This document shows positions 44,323-53,821 of a stretch of 64,000 nucleotides of DNA, in pieces. The translations under genes were made by a program, and so were the position numbers. The stretch lies in contig NZ_JAQBIE010000010.1 in assembly GCF_028294535.1 (NCBI RefSeq), positions 1-64,000 of the forward strand, given 5' to 3'. This DNA comes from Paracoccus onchidii. GTDB taxonomy: Bacteria > Pseudomonadota > Alphaproteobacteria > Rhodobacterales > Rhodobacteraceae. Numbering within the stretch: position 1 is the stretch's first letter; every line of letters begins with the position of its first letter. Below the pieces are notes generated by a model. It ran no database searches. It was not told the origin of the DNA and saw only the letters and a program-made list of their open reading frames with translations.

Positions 44323-45276
44323 ATGAACTCTAAGGTTCTGTCCCTGATTGCCGGCAGAATTGGCGTGGCGCTGGTCACGCTGCTGATCGTCAGCTTTCTT
44401 GTGTTTGCAGCGACCGAGATGTTGCCTGGCGATGTTGCCCAGGTGCTGTTGGGGCAGGCGGCCACCCCCGAGGCCGTCGCCGGTCTGCGTGAGGCAATGC
44501 ATCTGGACCAGCCTGCGATCATGCGTTTTCTGGGATGGCTTGGGGGAATGGCCCATGGCGATCTTGGGCATTCCTATACCAATCGTATGGCCGTATCCGA
44601 GTTGATCGGAACAAGGCTGGGAAACACGATGAAGCTGGCCGCTATCACTGCGGCTGTCGCTGTGCCGGTCGCGCTGAGCTTGGGCATCCTGACGGCGATC
44701 TGGCGGGGCAGCCTGTTTGATCGGGCCGTCAGCACATTGGTGGTGGGGGTCATTTCGATACCTGAGTTCATGGTTGCCACCCTTGCGGTGCTGATATTCG
44801 CGGTGTGGCTCGGCTGGCTTCCAGCCTTGTCATTTGGTGGCAGCACAGACAGCATTTGGGACATTTTGCGTGCCTACGCGATGCCGGTCATCACCCTGAC
44901 CTTTGTCGTTTCTGCCCAGATGATCCGCATGACCCGTGCGGCCGTCATCGAGACGATGAAGGCACCTTATGTCGAAATGGCTCTGTTGAAAGGGGCGTCC
45001 CGCAGCCGGATGGTTCTGCGCCATGCCTTGCCCAATGCCATCGGTCCAATTGTCAACGCGATGGCCTTGTCTCTGTCTTATCTGCTGGGCGGCGTGATTA
45101 TCGTGGAAACGATCTTCAGTTATCCCGGCGTTGCCAAACTGATGGTAGATGCCGTCGCCACGCGGGACCTGCCGCTGATCCAAGGCTGTGCGATGATTTT
45201 CTGCCTAGGATACCTGTTTCTCATCACGATCGCCGATGTTGTTGCGATCCTCTCGAATCCGAGGTTGCGTCACTGA
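44323..45276 (+). CDS. ABC transporter permease, DppB-like
   Basis: A 317-residue inner-membrane permease with six hydrophobic segments. It has the DppB start (LSLIAGRIGVALVTLLIVSFLVFAATEMLPGD), GQAATPEAVAGLREAMHLDQP and the EAA loop APYVEMALLKGASRSRMVLRHALPNAIGPIVNAM. The ATG at 44323 has AAAGGAGA upstream. Its stop overlaps the next ATG (TGATG). Confidence 0.88.
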   Translation: MNSKVLSLIAGRIGVALVTLLIVSFLVFAATEMLPGDVAQVLLGQAATPEAVAGLREAMHLDQPAIMRFLGWLGGMAHGDLGHSYTNRMAVSELIGTRLGNTMKLAAITAAVAVPVALSLGILTAIWRGSLFDRAVSTLVVGVISIPEFMVATLAVLIFAVWLGWLPALSFGGSTDSIWDILRAYAMPVITLTFVVSAQMIRMTRAAVIETMKAPYVEMALLKGASRSRMVLRHALPNAIGPIVNAMALSLSYLLGGVIIVETIFSYPGVAKLMVDAVATRDLPLIQGCAMIFCLGYLFLITIADVVAILSNPRLRH

Positions 45277-46118
45277 TGGCCATCGTCTTCCCCACTCCGC
45301 GCCGGCTTGGATGGCGGCTGAATCCTGTCGGGCTTGTCGCGGCCTGCGTCATTGCATTCTGGGCGGTTATCGCCGTGATCGGGCCTTGGATCACACCCCA
45401 TCCGCCAGGCGAGATTGTTGACTATGATTTCTTCGGGCCGCTTTCGGCACAGTTTCCGATGGGCACGGATTATCTTGGGCGGGACATGCTGTCGCGCGTC
45501 TTTTCGGGGGCGCGCTATTCGGTCGGTATTTCGCTGGCTGCCGTGATGATCGCCTGCACGGCCGGGATCGTCCTGGGCATGTCAGCTGCCGTGATCGGAG
45601 GCATGACGGATACAATAATAAGCCGTCTGCTTGACGCGATCAGCTCTATTCCATCCAAGCTGTTTGGTTTGGTGGTCGTTGCGGCGATCGGCTCTTCGAT
45701 ACCGGTTCTGATCGCGGTGCTCGCAGTGGTCTACACCCCCGGTTCATATCGGTTCGCGCGTGCGTTGGCCGTCAATGTCGCGACGATGGATTACGTGACT
45801 GTCGCGCGTGCACGCGGTGAAGCCACGATCTACCTGATCCGGGCCGAAATCCTGCCAAACATTCTGGGGCCTGTCCTGGCGGATATGGGTCTGCGCTTCG
45901 TGTTTGTAGTCTTGCTGCTGTCCGGATTGTCATTTCTGGGGCTGGGCGTGCAGCCGCCCAACGCGGATTGGGGGTCTTTGGTGCGAGAAAACATGGGTGG
46001 TCTTTCCTTTGGGGCACCGGCCGTGATCATGCCTTCGGTTGCTATCGCCACCCTGACGATCAGCGTCAACTTGCTGATCGACAACCTGCCCACCCGAATC
46101 CGCGACAGGAGCGAATGA
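45276..46118 (+). CDS. ABC transporter permease, DppC-like
   Basis: A 280-residue inner-membrane permease, the partner of the DppB-like protein. It has HPLG-type [31 protein letters not shown] and the EAA loop [35 protein letters not shown]. The [18 protein letters not shown] block near residue 215 is standard for DppC. It overlaps both neighbours (TGATG at the start, ATGATG at the end). Confidence 0.88.
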   Translation: MAIVFPTPRRLGWRLNPVGLVAACVIAFWAVIAVIGPWITPHPPGEIVDYDFFGPLSAQFPMGTDYLGRDMLSRVFSGARYSVGISLAAVMIACTAGIVLGMSAAVIGGMTDTIISRLLDAISSIPSKLFGLVVVAAIGSSIPVLIAVLAVVYTPGSYRFARALAVNVATMDYVTVARARGEATIYLIRAEILPNILGPVLADMGLRFVFVVLLLSGLSFLGLGVQPPNADWGSLVRENMGGLSFGAPAVIMPSVAIATLTISVNLLIDNLPTRIRDRSE

Positions 46119-47776
46119 TGAACCTTGCCGAAATCCGCGATCTGCATCTTGGCGCAGTGACCGACAGCGGCCGCAAGGTCGAAATCATCAAGGGCGTCAG
46201 TTTGGATATCGCACCCGGTGAGATCGTTGCCTTGATCGGTGAATCAGGCAGCGGAAAGACGACGATCGCCTTGTCGCTGATGGGGCATGTACGACAGGGT
46301 TGTCATTTCGAATCCGGTTCGGTCACCGTTGACGGCACGGATATGGTGACCGCCAATGAAACCGCGCGCGCAAGAATGCGGGGAACGACGGTTGCCTATG
46401 TTCCCCAAAGCGCTGCGGCCGGGTTCAATCCAGCCAAAAAGTTGATGGATCAGGTGGTTGAGGTCGCAAAAATCCATTCCCTGATGCCGTTGGATCAGGC
46501 GCGTGCCAAAGCAGTCGATATTTTCCGCGCCCTTGCATTGCCCGACCCCGAGAATATCGGTGATCGCTATCCCCATCAGGTTTCAGGGGGGCAACTGCAA
46601 CGCCTTGCCGCTGCAATGGCATTGATTGGTGATCCGAAGCTGGTGATTTTCGACGAACCGACAACCGCATTGGATGTCACCACCCAGATCGAGGTGCTGC
46701 GCGCGTTCAAATCGGTGATGAAAAATGGCGGCATGGCCGGTGTCTATGTCAGCCATGATCTTGCTGTTGTCGCACAGATCGCCGATCGGATAATCGTGCT
46801 GAAGGGCGGCGAAATCCAGGAACAGGGCTCGGCGACGCAAATTCTGGAGGCCGCGGGCCACCCCTATACACGATCGCTGTTGTCGGCATTCAAACCGGAT
46901 GCCCGTGTTGCCCGTGCGCAGGATGTGGATCAACTGGGGGGCATCGTTCTTGCGGCCGATCAGATTACAGCCGGTTATGGTCCGGTCGACCGCCACGGAC
47001 GTCCTCACAAGATCGCGTTACATCAGGTCAGCTGCAATCTGGAACGGGGACGAAATTTGGGCGTCATCGGTGAATCCGGAAGCGGAAAGTCGACCTTGGC
47101 GCGTTGCATGGCTGGTTTGTTGCCGCCGGTATCGGGCACGGTTTCGCTCGGCGGGAACGACCTTGCGCCGCAGGTGCAGCGCCGGTCCAAGGAAGAACTG
47201 AGACGGCTGCAGATCGTGTTTCAGTTGGCCGATACCGCATTGAATCCTGCGCAGTCGATTGGCGATAGTATCGGTCGGCCATTGCGTTTCTATCATTGCA
47301 TGAAAGGGGGGGCGTATGACGCCCGTATTGCCGAGCTGTTGGATATGGTGCGTCTGCCGGGCGCGATGCGCCACCGCCTTCCGGGCGAGTTGTCTGGCGG
47401 CCAGAAACAAAGGGTCAATCTTGCGCGGGCTCTGGCGGCAAACCCCGAGGTAATCCTTTGTGATGAAATTACATCGGCGCTCGATACGGTGGTTGCGGCT
47501 GCTGTCATCGATTTGCTGAAAGAGCTGCAACGCGATCTGAACCTGTCCTATGTTTTCATCAGCCACGACCTGTCCACGGTCGAGGCGATCTGCGATGACG
47601 TCATGGTGATGCATCACGGGCGCGTGGTCGAAACGCTGCCGGCGGCAGGGCTGCATCAGGCAGCGCGCGATCCTTATTCCAAACTGCTGTTCGCATCCGT
47701 TCCGAAACTGGATATCGGCTGGCTTGATCGTTTGACCCAGGATCCCGACTTTACTGCCGCGATGGCCGCGCGCTAG
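46118..47776 (+). CDS. Dipeptide-type ABC transporter ATPase with two nucleotide-binding domains
   Basis: A 552-residue protein in which DppD- and DppF-like halves are fused. First domain: [17 protein letters not shown], signature [16 protein letters not shown], Walker [17 protein letters not shown]. Second domain: [18 protein letters not shown], signature [16 protein letters not shown], Walker [16 protein letters not shown]. The second half shows [12 protein letters not shown] where IVFQdp.aSLNP is usual. The ATG at 46118 is 6 bases after GGAG. Its stop overlaps the convergent Lrp gene by 3 bases. Confidence 0.87.
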   Translation: MNLAEIRDLHLGAVTDSGRKVEIIKGVSLDIAPGEIVALIGESGSGKTTIALSLMGHVRQGCHFESGSVTVDGTDMVTANETARARMRGTTVAYVPQSAAAGFNPAKKLMDQVVEVAKIHSLMPLDQARAKAVDIFRALALPDPENIGDRYPHQVSGGQLQRLAAAMALIGDPKLVIFDEPTTALDVTTQIEVLRAFKSVMKNGGMAGVYVSHDLAVVAQIADRIIVLKGGEIQEQGSATQILEAAGHPYTRSLLSAFKPDARVARAQDVDQLGGIVLAADQITAGYGPVDRHGRPHKIALHQVSCNLERGRNLGVIGESGSGKSTLARCMAGLLPPVSGTVSLGGNDLAPQVQRRSKEELRRLQIVFQLADTALNPAQSIGDSIGRPLRFYHCMKGGAYDARIAELLDMVRLPGAMRHRLPGELSGGQKQRVNLARALAANPEVILCDEITSALDTVVAAAVIDLLKELQRDLNLSYVFISHDLSTVEAICDDVMVMHHGRVVETLPAAGLHQAARDPYSKLLFASVPKLDIGWLDRLTQDPDFTAAMAAR

Positions 47777-48252
47777 GACTTGAACAGGTTGTGAAGCGGC
47801 AGATGCGATTTGGCGAATGGGGTCTTGATGACGACAAAGCTGAAATATTTGTCGATCCCGACCTCGGCATCCAACAGGCTTTCCATGATGGCCTGATAGT
47901 CGCTGATGCCTGCGGTCACAAACTTGATCAGATAGTCGTATCCACCGGAAATCAGGTGGCATTCGATTGCCTCGTCGATTTTTTCCAGGGCCGCCTGGAA
48001 TCGGGCAAAATCGATCTGGCGATGGTTCTTCAGCGTCAGCTCGGTAAAGACCGTCAGGACCGGACCCAGTTTGGCAATATCGATATGCGCGGAATATCCG
48101 GTAATATAGCCTGCCTGTTGCAGCTTTTTCACCCGCATCAGGCAGGGGCTGGGTGACAGATGCACCAGATCCGCCAGTTCGACATTGGTGATGCGGCCGT
48201 TGCGCTGCAATTCATGCAGGATTCGAATGTCGATACGGTCCAGCTTCATCAA
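47773..48252 (-). CDS. Lrp/AsnC-family transcriptional regulator
   Basis: A 159-residue regulator. The N-terminal helix-turn-helix ([50 protein letters not shown]) is followed by a RAM ligand-binding domain ([14 protein letters not shown] strand, [30 protein letters not shown]). It probably senses an amino acid or amine taken up by the adjacent transporter and controls this locus. It is divergent from the DAO-family oxidase gene 216 bp away. Confidence 0.87.
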   Translation of the reverse strand: MMKLDRIDIRILHELQRNGRITNVELADLVHLSPSPCLMRVKKLQQAGYITGYSAHIDIAKLGPVLTVFTELTLKNHRQIDFARFQAALEKIDEAIECHLISGGYDYLIKFVTAGISDYQAIMESLLDAEVGIDKYFSFVVIKTPFAKSHLPLHNLFKS

Positions 48253-48468
48253 CGCATTTCCCCTTAGTCAAACGCATGAGGCGCGATAGCATAATATGCG
48301 GTCATGGCAAATGTGCCAAGATGTGCATTGCATTCTGAAATATGAAAACCACTGCAATTCATTCATCTAGTCCGGATGTGTGAATAAGCATGTTCTGCTG
48401 AATTAATACACAGATCCGCAGAATCGGTTTGCGGGATCATGTGATTTTGCGCTGGACAGGAGATCCCG
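48253..48468. promoter_or_regulatory. Divergent control region, Lrp-type regulator / FAD oxidoreductase
   Basis: The 216-bp, comparatively A+T-rich gap should hold both promoters and the regulator's binding sites. Short inverted pieces such as ATTCATTCATC and GAATTAATAC are present, but no clear Lrp box could be fixed by eye. An AGGAGAT ribosome binding site at its right end serves the + strand gene. Confidence 0.4.
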
Positions 48469-49788
48469 ATGCCCGCACCGCTTATGAAAATCGATACGTC
48501 ACCCCAGCTTCCCAGTGCCGCCGAAGTGGTGGTCATCGGCGGCGGCATCATTGGCTGTAGCACGGCCTATTATCTGGCGCGAAAAGGGGTCGATGTGGCG
48601 TTGCTGGAAAAAGGGCAGGTCGGGGCAGAACAATCCAGCCGCAACTGGGGGTGGTGCCGCCAGCAGAACCGCGACGAACGCGAACTGCCCATGGCAACCC
48701 GCAGCCTGGATCTGTGGGCAGCGCTGGCAGGTGAAATCGGTCAGGACCCCGGGTTTCGCCGCTGCGGGTTGCTCTATCTTTCCAATAGCGAAGAAGAGAT
48801 CGCAGGCTGGGCGCGTTGGCGCGACATGGCGCGCGGGATGGGTGTGGTTTCCCATGTGCTGGACGCCGATGAAGCTGCGCGGCGCGGGGTGGCAACGGGG
48901 CGCAAATGGCGGGGCGGGGTCTTTTCTCCAGATGACGGAATTGCCGATCCCGAACGTGCCTGCCCGGTGATCGCCCGGGGTGTGATTGCCGCCGGTGGCA
49001 CGGTGCATCAGAACTGCGCCGCGCGTGGGTTGGAGACCGAAGCCGGGCATGTATCAGCCGTCGTCACGGAACACGGGACGATCCGGACGAAAATCGTGGT
49101 GATGGCGGGCGGCGCGTGGGCATCGTCATTCTGTCACCAGCAAGGCATCAATTTTCCCCAGGCATCGGTGCGTTCGTCGATCATGTCGATCTCGGGGGGC
49201 ATTTCTGGGCCGGATGCGCTGCATACGGGGCCGGTATCGCTGACCCGTCGGGGTGATGGCGGGTATACGCTTGCGATTTCGGGCAATGCGCGTGTTGATC
49301 CGACGCCTCAGCAAATCCGATACGCCAAGCATTTTGTTCCCATGTTCGCCAAGCGTTGGCGGGTCTTGCGTCCCGGTGGGCTGGAAGGGTGGCGATCGGG
49401 GCATGAGACCCGCGCAAGATGGGCGCTGGATCGTGAAACCCCGATGGAGCGTATGCGGGTGCTGGACCCCCGCCCGGATACTGCGACGATTGGCGTGACC
49501 CTTCGCCGGGCAGGCGAGCTGTTGCCCGACATCGCTGGCGCAACCGTTCGACATAGCTGGGCCGGTTACATCGACAGCACCCCTGACGGTGTGCCGGCGA
49601 TCGGCGAGACATCACTGGGTGGGCTGGTGCTTGCCGCCGGGTTCAGTGGCCACGGTTTTGGGATTGGACCCGGCGCGGGCGAGATGATCGCGGATATGGT
49701 GACGGGGGCCAAGCCGTTCCTGGACCCTTCCCCCTATCACCCCGATCGTTTTGCATCGTCCAGTTGGGGCAAAGTTTCCGATTTCTAA
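48469..49788 (+). CDS. DAO-family FAD-dependent oxidoreductase
   Basis: A 439-residue flavoenzyme. The FAD site is EVVVIGGGIIGCSTAYYLARKGVDVALLEKGQVGAEQSSRNWGWCRQQNRD near residue 20; the SSRNWGWCRQQ form is common in sarcosine/D-amino acid/opine-type oxidases. The C terminus has HSWAGYIDSTPDGVPAIGE and GLVLAAGFSGHGFGIGPGAGEM. It would oxidise an amine or amino acid to an imine. It is under the likely control of the divergent Lrp-type regulator. Its stop overlaps the convergent acetyltransferase by 3 bases. Confidence 0.84.
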   Translation: MPAPLMKIDTSPQLPSAAEVVVIGGGIIGCSTAYYLARKGVDVALLEKGQVGAEQSSRNWGWCRQQNRDERELPMATRSLDLWAALAGEIGQDPGFRRCGLLYLSNSEEEIAGWARWRDMARGMGVVSHVLDADEAARRGVATGRKWRGGVFSPDDGIADPERACPVIARGVIAAGGTVHQNCAARGLETEAGHVSAVVTEHGTIRTKIVVMAGGAWASSFCHQQGINFPQASVRSSIMSISGGISGPDALHTGPVSLTRRGDGGYTLAISGNARVDPTPQQIRYAKHFVPMFAKRWRVLRPGGLEGWRSGHETRARWALDRETPMERMRVLDPRPDTATIGVTLRRAGELLPDIAGATVRHSWAGYIDSTPDGVPAIGETSLGGLVLAAGFSGHGFGIGPGAGEMIADMVTGAKPFLDPSPYHPDRFASSSWGKVSDF

Positions 49789-50651
49789 CCCACGGCCTGA
49801 TTGGCCAGCGCGAAAACATGGGCGCTGGGATCGCAAATGCGCTTTCTGCCCCGCGACATGAACGTGACCGTATCGCGCGCGGCAAGGCCGCAATCGGTCA
49901 GCATCTGAATGAAGGGTCCTTCGGTTTCCTGCGTGTCGATACGAAGGAAACTGCCGTGGTGATGGGCGATGTGGGGTGCGGCCAGGGCCGCGGCATCCTG
50001 GGCGGTCGCAGCCACGATCGGGCCGACCACATGGCCGCGACCAAAACGGCGACATAGCGAGTATCCGGTAATTCGGCCGGCATCCTCGATCACTGTGCCG
50101 GTGGACTGCCGCAGGAACAGCTCGATCGCGGTGTGTCGATTGGTGCCATAGGCGCGGCTGTCCAGATCGTGAATGGCGGCGTGATCCGTGTTGCACATGG
50201 GCCGGGTGCGGGGCGACTGTTCGGGTATGGCGCTGACAAGTCCCATGCGCTGCCAGACCTTTGGTCCGGGTTGGAAATCCAGCGCAAGATACAATCGAAA
50301 TGCCGCGCGGGTGGCGTTCAACGCCAGATCGCGACCGCCGGTGCGCGCCAAGATCTGCTCCATCATCCATCGACCGGCGCCGCGTTCCTGCAGGCGGGGT
50401 GTGGTGATGACCATCCCAAGCATCGCCAGATCGTCTGACATCGGAAACCACATTGCCGAACCGCAGGGACGGCCGATCTCATCGGACAGAAAGATGCCTT
50501 CTCCCAGTTCCAGCACCGTGGCCCAATCCTGGGCGCGATGCATCCAGCCGACGGCAACCGAAAGCTCGTGCAGATGCGGAATATCCGCATGCGTCATGTC
50601 CTTTGGGCAAAGAGTAAAGCTGTCCAATTGCCGAATGTTCGAAATGCTCAT
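49785..50651 (-). CDS. GNAT acetyltransferase with C-terminal YitH-like domain, copy 2
   Basis: A 288-residue paralogue of the gene at 39203. The GNAT domain has LGMVITTPRLQERGAGRWMMEQILART with the acetyl-CoA loop, then ALNATRAAFRLYLALDFQPGPKVWQRMGLV. The C-terminal domain (YGTNRHTAIELFLRQSTGTVIEDAGRITGYSLCRRFGRGHVVGPIVAAT) matches the other copy in layout. It is the last gene of the catabolic island; the acetyl acceptor is unknown. Confidence 0.78.
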   Translation of the reverse strand: MSISNIRQLDSFTLCPKDMTHADIPHLHELSVAVGWMHRAQDWATVLELGEGIFLSDEIGRPCGSAMWFPMSDDLAMLGMVITTPRLQERGAGRWMMEQILARTGGRDLALNATRAAFRLYLALDFQPGPKVWQRMGLVSAIPEQSPRTRPMCNTDHAAIHDLDSRAYGTNRHTAIELFLRQSTGTVIEDAGRITGYSLCRRFGRGHVVGPIVAATAQDAAALAAPHIAHHHGSFLRIDTQETEGPFIQMLTDCGLAARDTVTFMSRGRKRICDPSAHVFALANQAVG

Positions 50652-50910
50652 GCGACCCGCCTGTTTCTATTGCGGATTATAGTATCAACTTTCATCGGCA
50701 TGTCGTGCCGCATATGACCGCAAAACGGCATAATCGACGATCCCTCGTGTTCCGCAAGCCGGTTGCACGCCACAAGGGAACCCAGAAAACACACGGGCCG
50801 ATCTGGCTGGCTGGCACCGACCGGGATTCTTCGTGCCATCAAGGTTTCGCAAAGCACCGTAGCGGCTGGGATCAGCTGGTTGACACTTGGCGGCTGTAAA
50901 ATTAATAACA

Positions 50911-50924
50911 CGATATAACATAAC
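50911..50924. promoter_or_regulatory. Candidate Zur-type half-site before the zur-like gene
   Basis: CGATATAACATAAC. TATAACATAAC resembles one half of the known enterobacterial Zur box (GTTATA-N-TATAAC core). A second copy of ATAACA lies just to the left at 50905-50910. The site is 13-26 bp before the start codon, where autoregulation would act. The left half of a true palindrome is poor, so this is tentative. Confidence 0.35.
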
Positions 50925-50936
50925 AAAATATTGGTC

Positions 50937-51428
50937 ATGCTTGTTTCACCCCCATCAGCGACTTCGCATCCCAGTGTGGCTGTTGCCGCGCGGATTTGTG
51001 CTGACCGGGGGGTAAACCTGACCCCATTGCGTCGCATTGTTCTGGAAGTTTTACTTGGCTTTCATGGTCCTGCCCGCGCTTATGAGTTGATCCGGGCGCT
51101 TCAAGACCGATTGGGAAAGCAGGTCGGCCCGCCGACGGTCTATCGCGCGCTGGATTTTTTGCAGCAGCATGGTCTGGTAACGCGGATCGAGTCACAAAAC
51201 GCATTTCTGCCATCCAGTCCCGATACGGTCGGCAGGGGTGCATTCCTGCTTTGCAACGATTGCGGCACGTCGTTTCAGATCGACATGACGGATCTGGACG
51301 CGGAATTTTCCCGTCATGCGGCACTGCAGGGGTTCCAAATTGCGCGCCGCATAATCGAACTGCAGGGCATCTGCCGCGATTGTCAGCGGGCTGCAGCCGA
51401 TCATTTGGTGCGGGATGACCGCCCATGA
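50937..51428 (+). CDS. zur: Fur-family regulator, Zur-like
   Basis: A 163-residue Fur-superfamily protein. The winged helix is LTPLRRIVLEVLL, then VGPPTVYRALDFLQQHGLV near residues 63-81. Two CxxC pairs, C106/C109 (LLCNDCG) and C146/C149 (GICRDCQ), form the structural zinc site. The ligands that sense zinc in E. coli Zur are not seen: the segment from TRIES to LLC has no Cys or His (NAFLPSSPDTVGRGAFLLC). The ATG at 50937 has no good ribosome binding site. It overlaps the COG0523 gene by ATGA, and the neighbours are typical Zur targets. Confidence 0.78.
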   Translation: MLVSPPSATSHPSVAVAARICADRGVNLTPLRRIVLEVLLGFHGPARAYELIRALQDRLGKQVGPPTVYRALDFLQQHGLVTRIESQNAFLPSSPDTVGRGAFLLCNDCGTSFQIDMTDLDAEFSRHAALQGFQIARRIIELQGICRDCQRAAADHLVRDDRP

Positions 51429-52465
51429 CAGAGGTTGTGCCGATCCCGATCACGCTGTTGACCGGCTTTCTGGGCAGCGGCAAGACCACGGTCCTGAACA
51501 CCTTGCTGCGCCATCCTGATTTCGGTCGCACAGCGGTCATCGTCAACGAATTTGGCGAGATCGGGTTGGATCACGAACTGGTGGTCTCTTCGACCGAGTC
51601 CATGGTGCTGCTGCAGTCGGGCTGCATGTGCTGTTCGTTGCGTGGCGATCTGCTGGACACACTGATCGAGTTGCGCAACGGATTGGATTGCGGCGAGTTC
51701 GATTTCCAGCGGGTGGTGATCGAAACCACCGGGCTGGCCGACCCCGCCCCGGTCCTGCACACCATCCTGACGCGGCTGGAGGTGGCCGAGCGTTTTGTCA
51801 TCGATGGCGTTGTCACGACAGTGGACGCCGCGACCGGCATCGACGGTTTGACCTCGCATGAAGAGGCGCAGCGCCAGATCGGTCTGGCCGATTTGATCCT
51901 GTTGACCAAGACCGACCTGCCGCAAGCCGACGAGCCTGCGATCCGTAACCGGATCCAGTCGCTGAACCACGGCGTTCCGGTTCAGCCCGTGGTAAATGGG
52001 GCGATAGATCCCGCGCGGCTGACCGGGCTGGGGCATTTCGATCCCGCAATGAAATCGCAGGCCGCGCAGGAATGGATGCGGCAGACATCCGTGGAGGAGG
52101 GGTCGCCGCATCTGCAGGCCATCCGCTCGGTGTCATGGACCATTGATCAGCCGATTTCGGGCACGGCCTTCGATATCTGGATGGACCTGCTGATGGTCCG
52201 ACGCGGCGCGGATCTGTTGCGTTTCAAGGGTTTGATCCATCTGGATGACATACCCTATCCCTTCGCCGTTCACGGGGTGCAGCACATCTTTCATCCGCCG
52301 GTGCCCTTGCACGACTGGCACGGGGCCGAAAGACGAACGAAATTCGTGATGATCGTCCGGGATTTCACCGATCCGGAACTGGAAGACCTGTTTGCGGCAC
52401 TGAACGCCGTGCCGGTGACCGAGCATATCCTGCCAAGCGGCTATCTGTCTGCCGAGGTTGCGTGA
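51425..52465 (+). CDS. COG0523 (CobW/ZNG1-type) GTPase, copy 1
   Basis: A 346-residue G3E-family metallochaperone GTPase. Walker A is GFLGSGKTTVLNTLL near residue 13; the metal-binding CxCC is in SGCMCCSLRGD; VIETTGLADPAPVLHT and LILLTKTDLPQ follow. The C-terminal domain has GVQHIFHPPVPLHDWHG. Members near Zur genes are thought to deliver zinc to essential enzymes under zinc limitation. It is coupled to zur (ATGA) and to a 31-codon frame downstream (TGATG). Confidence 0.87.
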   Translation: MTEVVPIPITLLTGFLGSGKTTVLNTLLRHPDFGRTAVIVNEFGEIGLDHELVVSSTESMVLLQSGCMCCSLRGDLLDTLIELRNGLDCGEFDFQRVVIETTGLADPAPVLHTILTRLEVAERFVIDGVVTTVDAATGIDGLTSHEEAQRQIGLADLILLTKTDLPQADEPAIRNRIQSLNHGVPVQPVVNGAIDPARLTGLGHFDPAMKSQAAQEWMRQTSVEEGSPHLQAIRSVSWTIDQPISGTAFDIWMDLLMVRRGADLLRFKGLIHLDDIPYPFAVHGVQHIFHPPVPLHDWHGAERRTKFVMIVRDFTDPELEDLFAALNAVPVTEHILPSGYLSAEVA

Positions 52466-52560
52466 TGACATCTCATAAGCGCGGCGGTTCCGGCCTTCGG
52501 CCACCGACCCCCATGCGCATTGCCAAAACACCAGAAATACAGGTGCCGTACCAAGGATGA
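52465..52560 (+). CDS. 31-residue coupled micro-ORF (hypothetical)
   Basis: An ATG at 52465 overlaps the GTPase stop (TGATG), and its stop overlaps the CysRS start at 52557 (ATGA), so it exactly fills the gap. It reads [18 protein letters not shown] and continues with [13 protein letters not shown]. It has no known motif. It may be a real small protein, or simply a reading frame that keeps ribosomes on the mRNA to start CysRS, which lacks a spaced ribosome binding site of its own. Confidence 0.4.
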   Translation: MTSHKRGGSGLRPPTPMRIAKTPEIQVPYQG

Positions 52561-53810
52561 CCCTATATCTGACGAATAGCATGGGGGGCGAAAAGCAGCC
52601 CTTTGCGCCACTGATCCCGAACGAGGTCCGTATGTATGTCTGCGGCCCGACGGTCTATGACTATGCCCATATCGGCAATGCGCGCCCTGCGGTCGTGTTT
52701 GACGTTCTGGTCCGTGTCCTGCAACGGCATTTCGGTCGTGTGATCTATGCCCGGAACCTGACTGATGTGGATGACAAGATCAACGCCGCGGCTGCCGGTG
52801 GTCCCATTTCGGCGGTCACGGACCGTTTCACGGCGGCTTATCACGCGGACATGGCCGCGCTTGGCAACCTGCCGCCCACGATCGAACCCAAGGTCACCGA
52901 CCATATCCCGCAGATCATCGATCTGATCGGGCGTCTGATCGCGGCGGACCATGCCTATCCCGCAGAAGGTCATGTGCTGTATCATGTGCCGTCATTTCCC
53001 GACTACGGCGCATTGTCGCGCCGCAAGCGCGACGAGATGATCGCCGGGGCGCGGGTCGAGGTCGCACCGTTCAAACGTGACCCCGCAGATTTCGTGCTGT
53101 GGAAACCCTCGGACGCGCAGCAACCGGGATGGGACAGCCCATGGGGCAGGGGGCGGCCCGGCTGGCATATCGAATGCTCGGCCATGATCGAGCATCATCT
53201 GGGACACCATATCGACATTCATGGCGGCGGGGTCGATCTGAAGTTTCCGCATCATGAAAACGAGATCGCGCAGGGCACGCGGGCCCGGTTCTGGCTGCAT
53301 AACGGCTTTGTCACCGTCGAGGGGCGAAAAATGTCGAAAAGCCTGGGCAATGTGCTGCTGATGCGCGACCTGCTGGCACAGGCGCCGGGTCAGGCGATCC
53401 GACTGGCGCTGTTGTCGGCGCATTATCACCAGCCTCTTGGATGGACCGCGCAAACCCTGCCACAGGCGGTGCGGACCCTGGCGCGCCTGTCGGCGGCGGC
53501 AGGCGATGCCCCGGCAGTGTCACGCCAGGATGCGGTTCTGCGGCCGTTTTACGCCGCGCTTGATGACGACTTGAACACCCCGGCCGCCTTGGCCGAACTG
53601 TCGGCACTGGCGCGCGCGGGCCATTCCGGCGCGCTGCGCACGGCGGCCGAGGCGCTTGGCCTGACCCTGACCGCGCCTGCAGACCCTCGGATCGCCGCAT
53701 TGCAACGCGCCCGCGCCGAGGCCCGGTCACGGCGCGATTTCGCAACCGCAGACCGGTTGCGCGATGACCTGATTTCCCTTGGCGCCTTGGTCGAAGACGC
53801 CGCATTGTGA
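52557..53810 (+). CDS. cysS: Cysteinyl-tRNA synthetase, zinc-island copy
   Basis: A 417-residue class I synthetase charging tRNA-Cys; somewhat shorter than E. coli CysRS (461). The HIGH motif is YAHIGNARP and the KMSKS motif is [10 protein letters not shown]. All four zinc ligands of the family are kept: Cys-29 (MYVCGPT), Cys-207 (GWHIECSAM), His-232 and Glu-236 (PHHENE). It is part of the zur-COG0523 run, where second copies of zinc-dependent enzymes are known to be placed. It starts by ATGA overlap with the micro-ORF. Confidence 0.88.
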   Translation: MTLYLTNSMGGEKQPFAPLIPNEVRMYVCGPTVYDYAHIGNARPAVVFDVLVRVLQRHFGRVIYARNLTDVDDKINAAAAGGPISAVTDRFTAAYHADMAALGNLPPTIEPKVTDHIPQIIDLIGRLIAADHAYPAEGHVLYHVPSFPDYGALSRRKRDEMIAGARVEVAPFKRDPADFVLWKPSDAQQPGWDSPWGRGRPGWHIECSAMIEHHLGHHIDIHGGGVDLKFPHHENEIAQGTRARFWLHNGFVTVEGRKMSKSLGNVLLMRDLLAQAPGQAIRLALLSAHYHQPLGWTAQTLPQAVRTLARLSAAAGDAPAVSRQDAVLRPFYAALDDDLNTPAALAELSALARAGHSGALRTAAEALGLTLTAPADPRIAALQRARAEARSRRDFATADRLRDDLISLGALVEDAAL

Positions 53811-53821
53811 ATGAGAAGACG

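Noticed and set aside
31276..48252. Ectoine degradation cluster
   Set aside because: The AsnC-type regulator, aminotransferase and semialdehyde dehydrogenase fit, but the M24 ectoine hydrolase (DoeA/EutD) and the DoeB-type deacetylase were not found.
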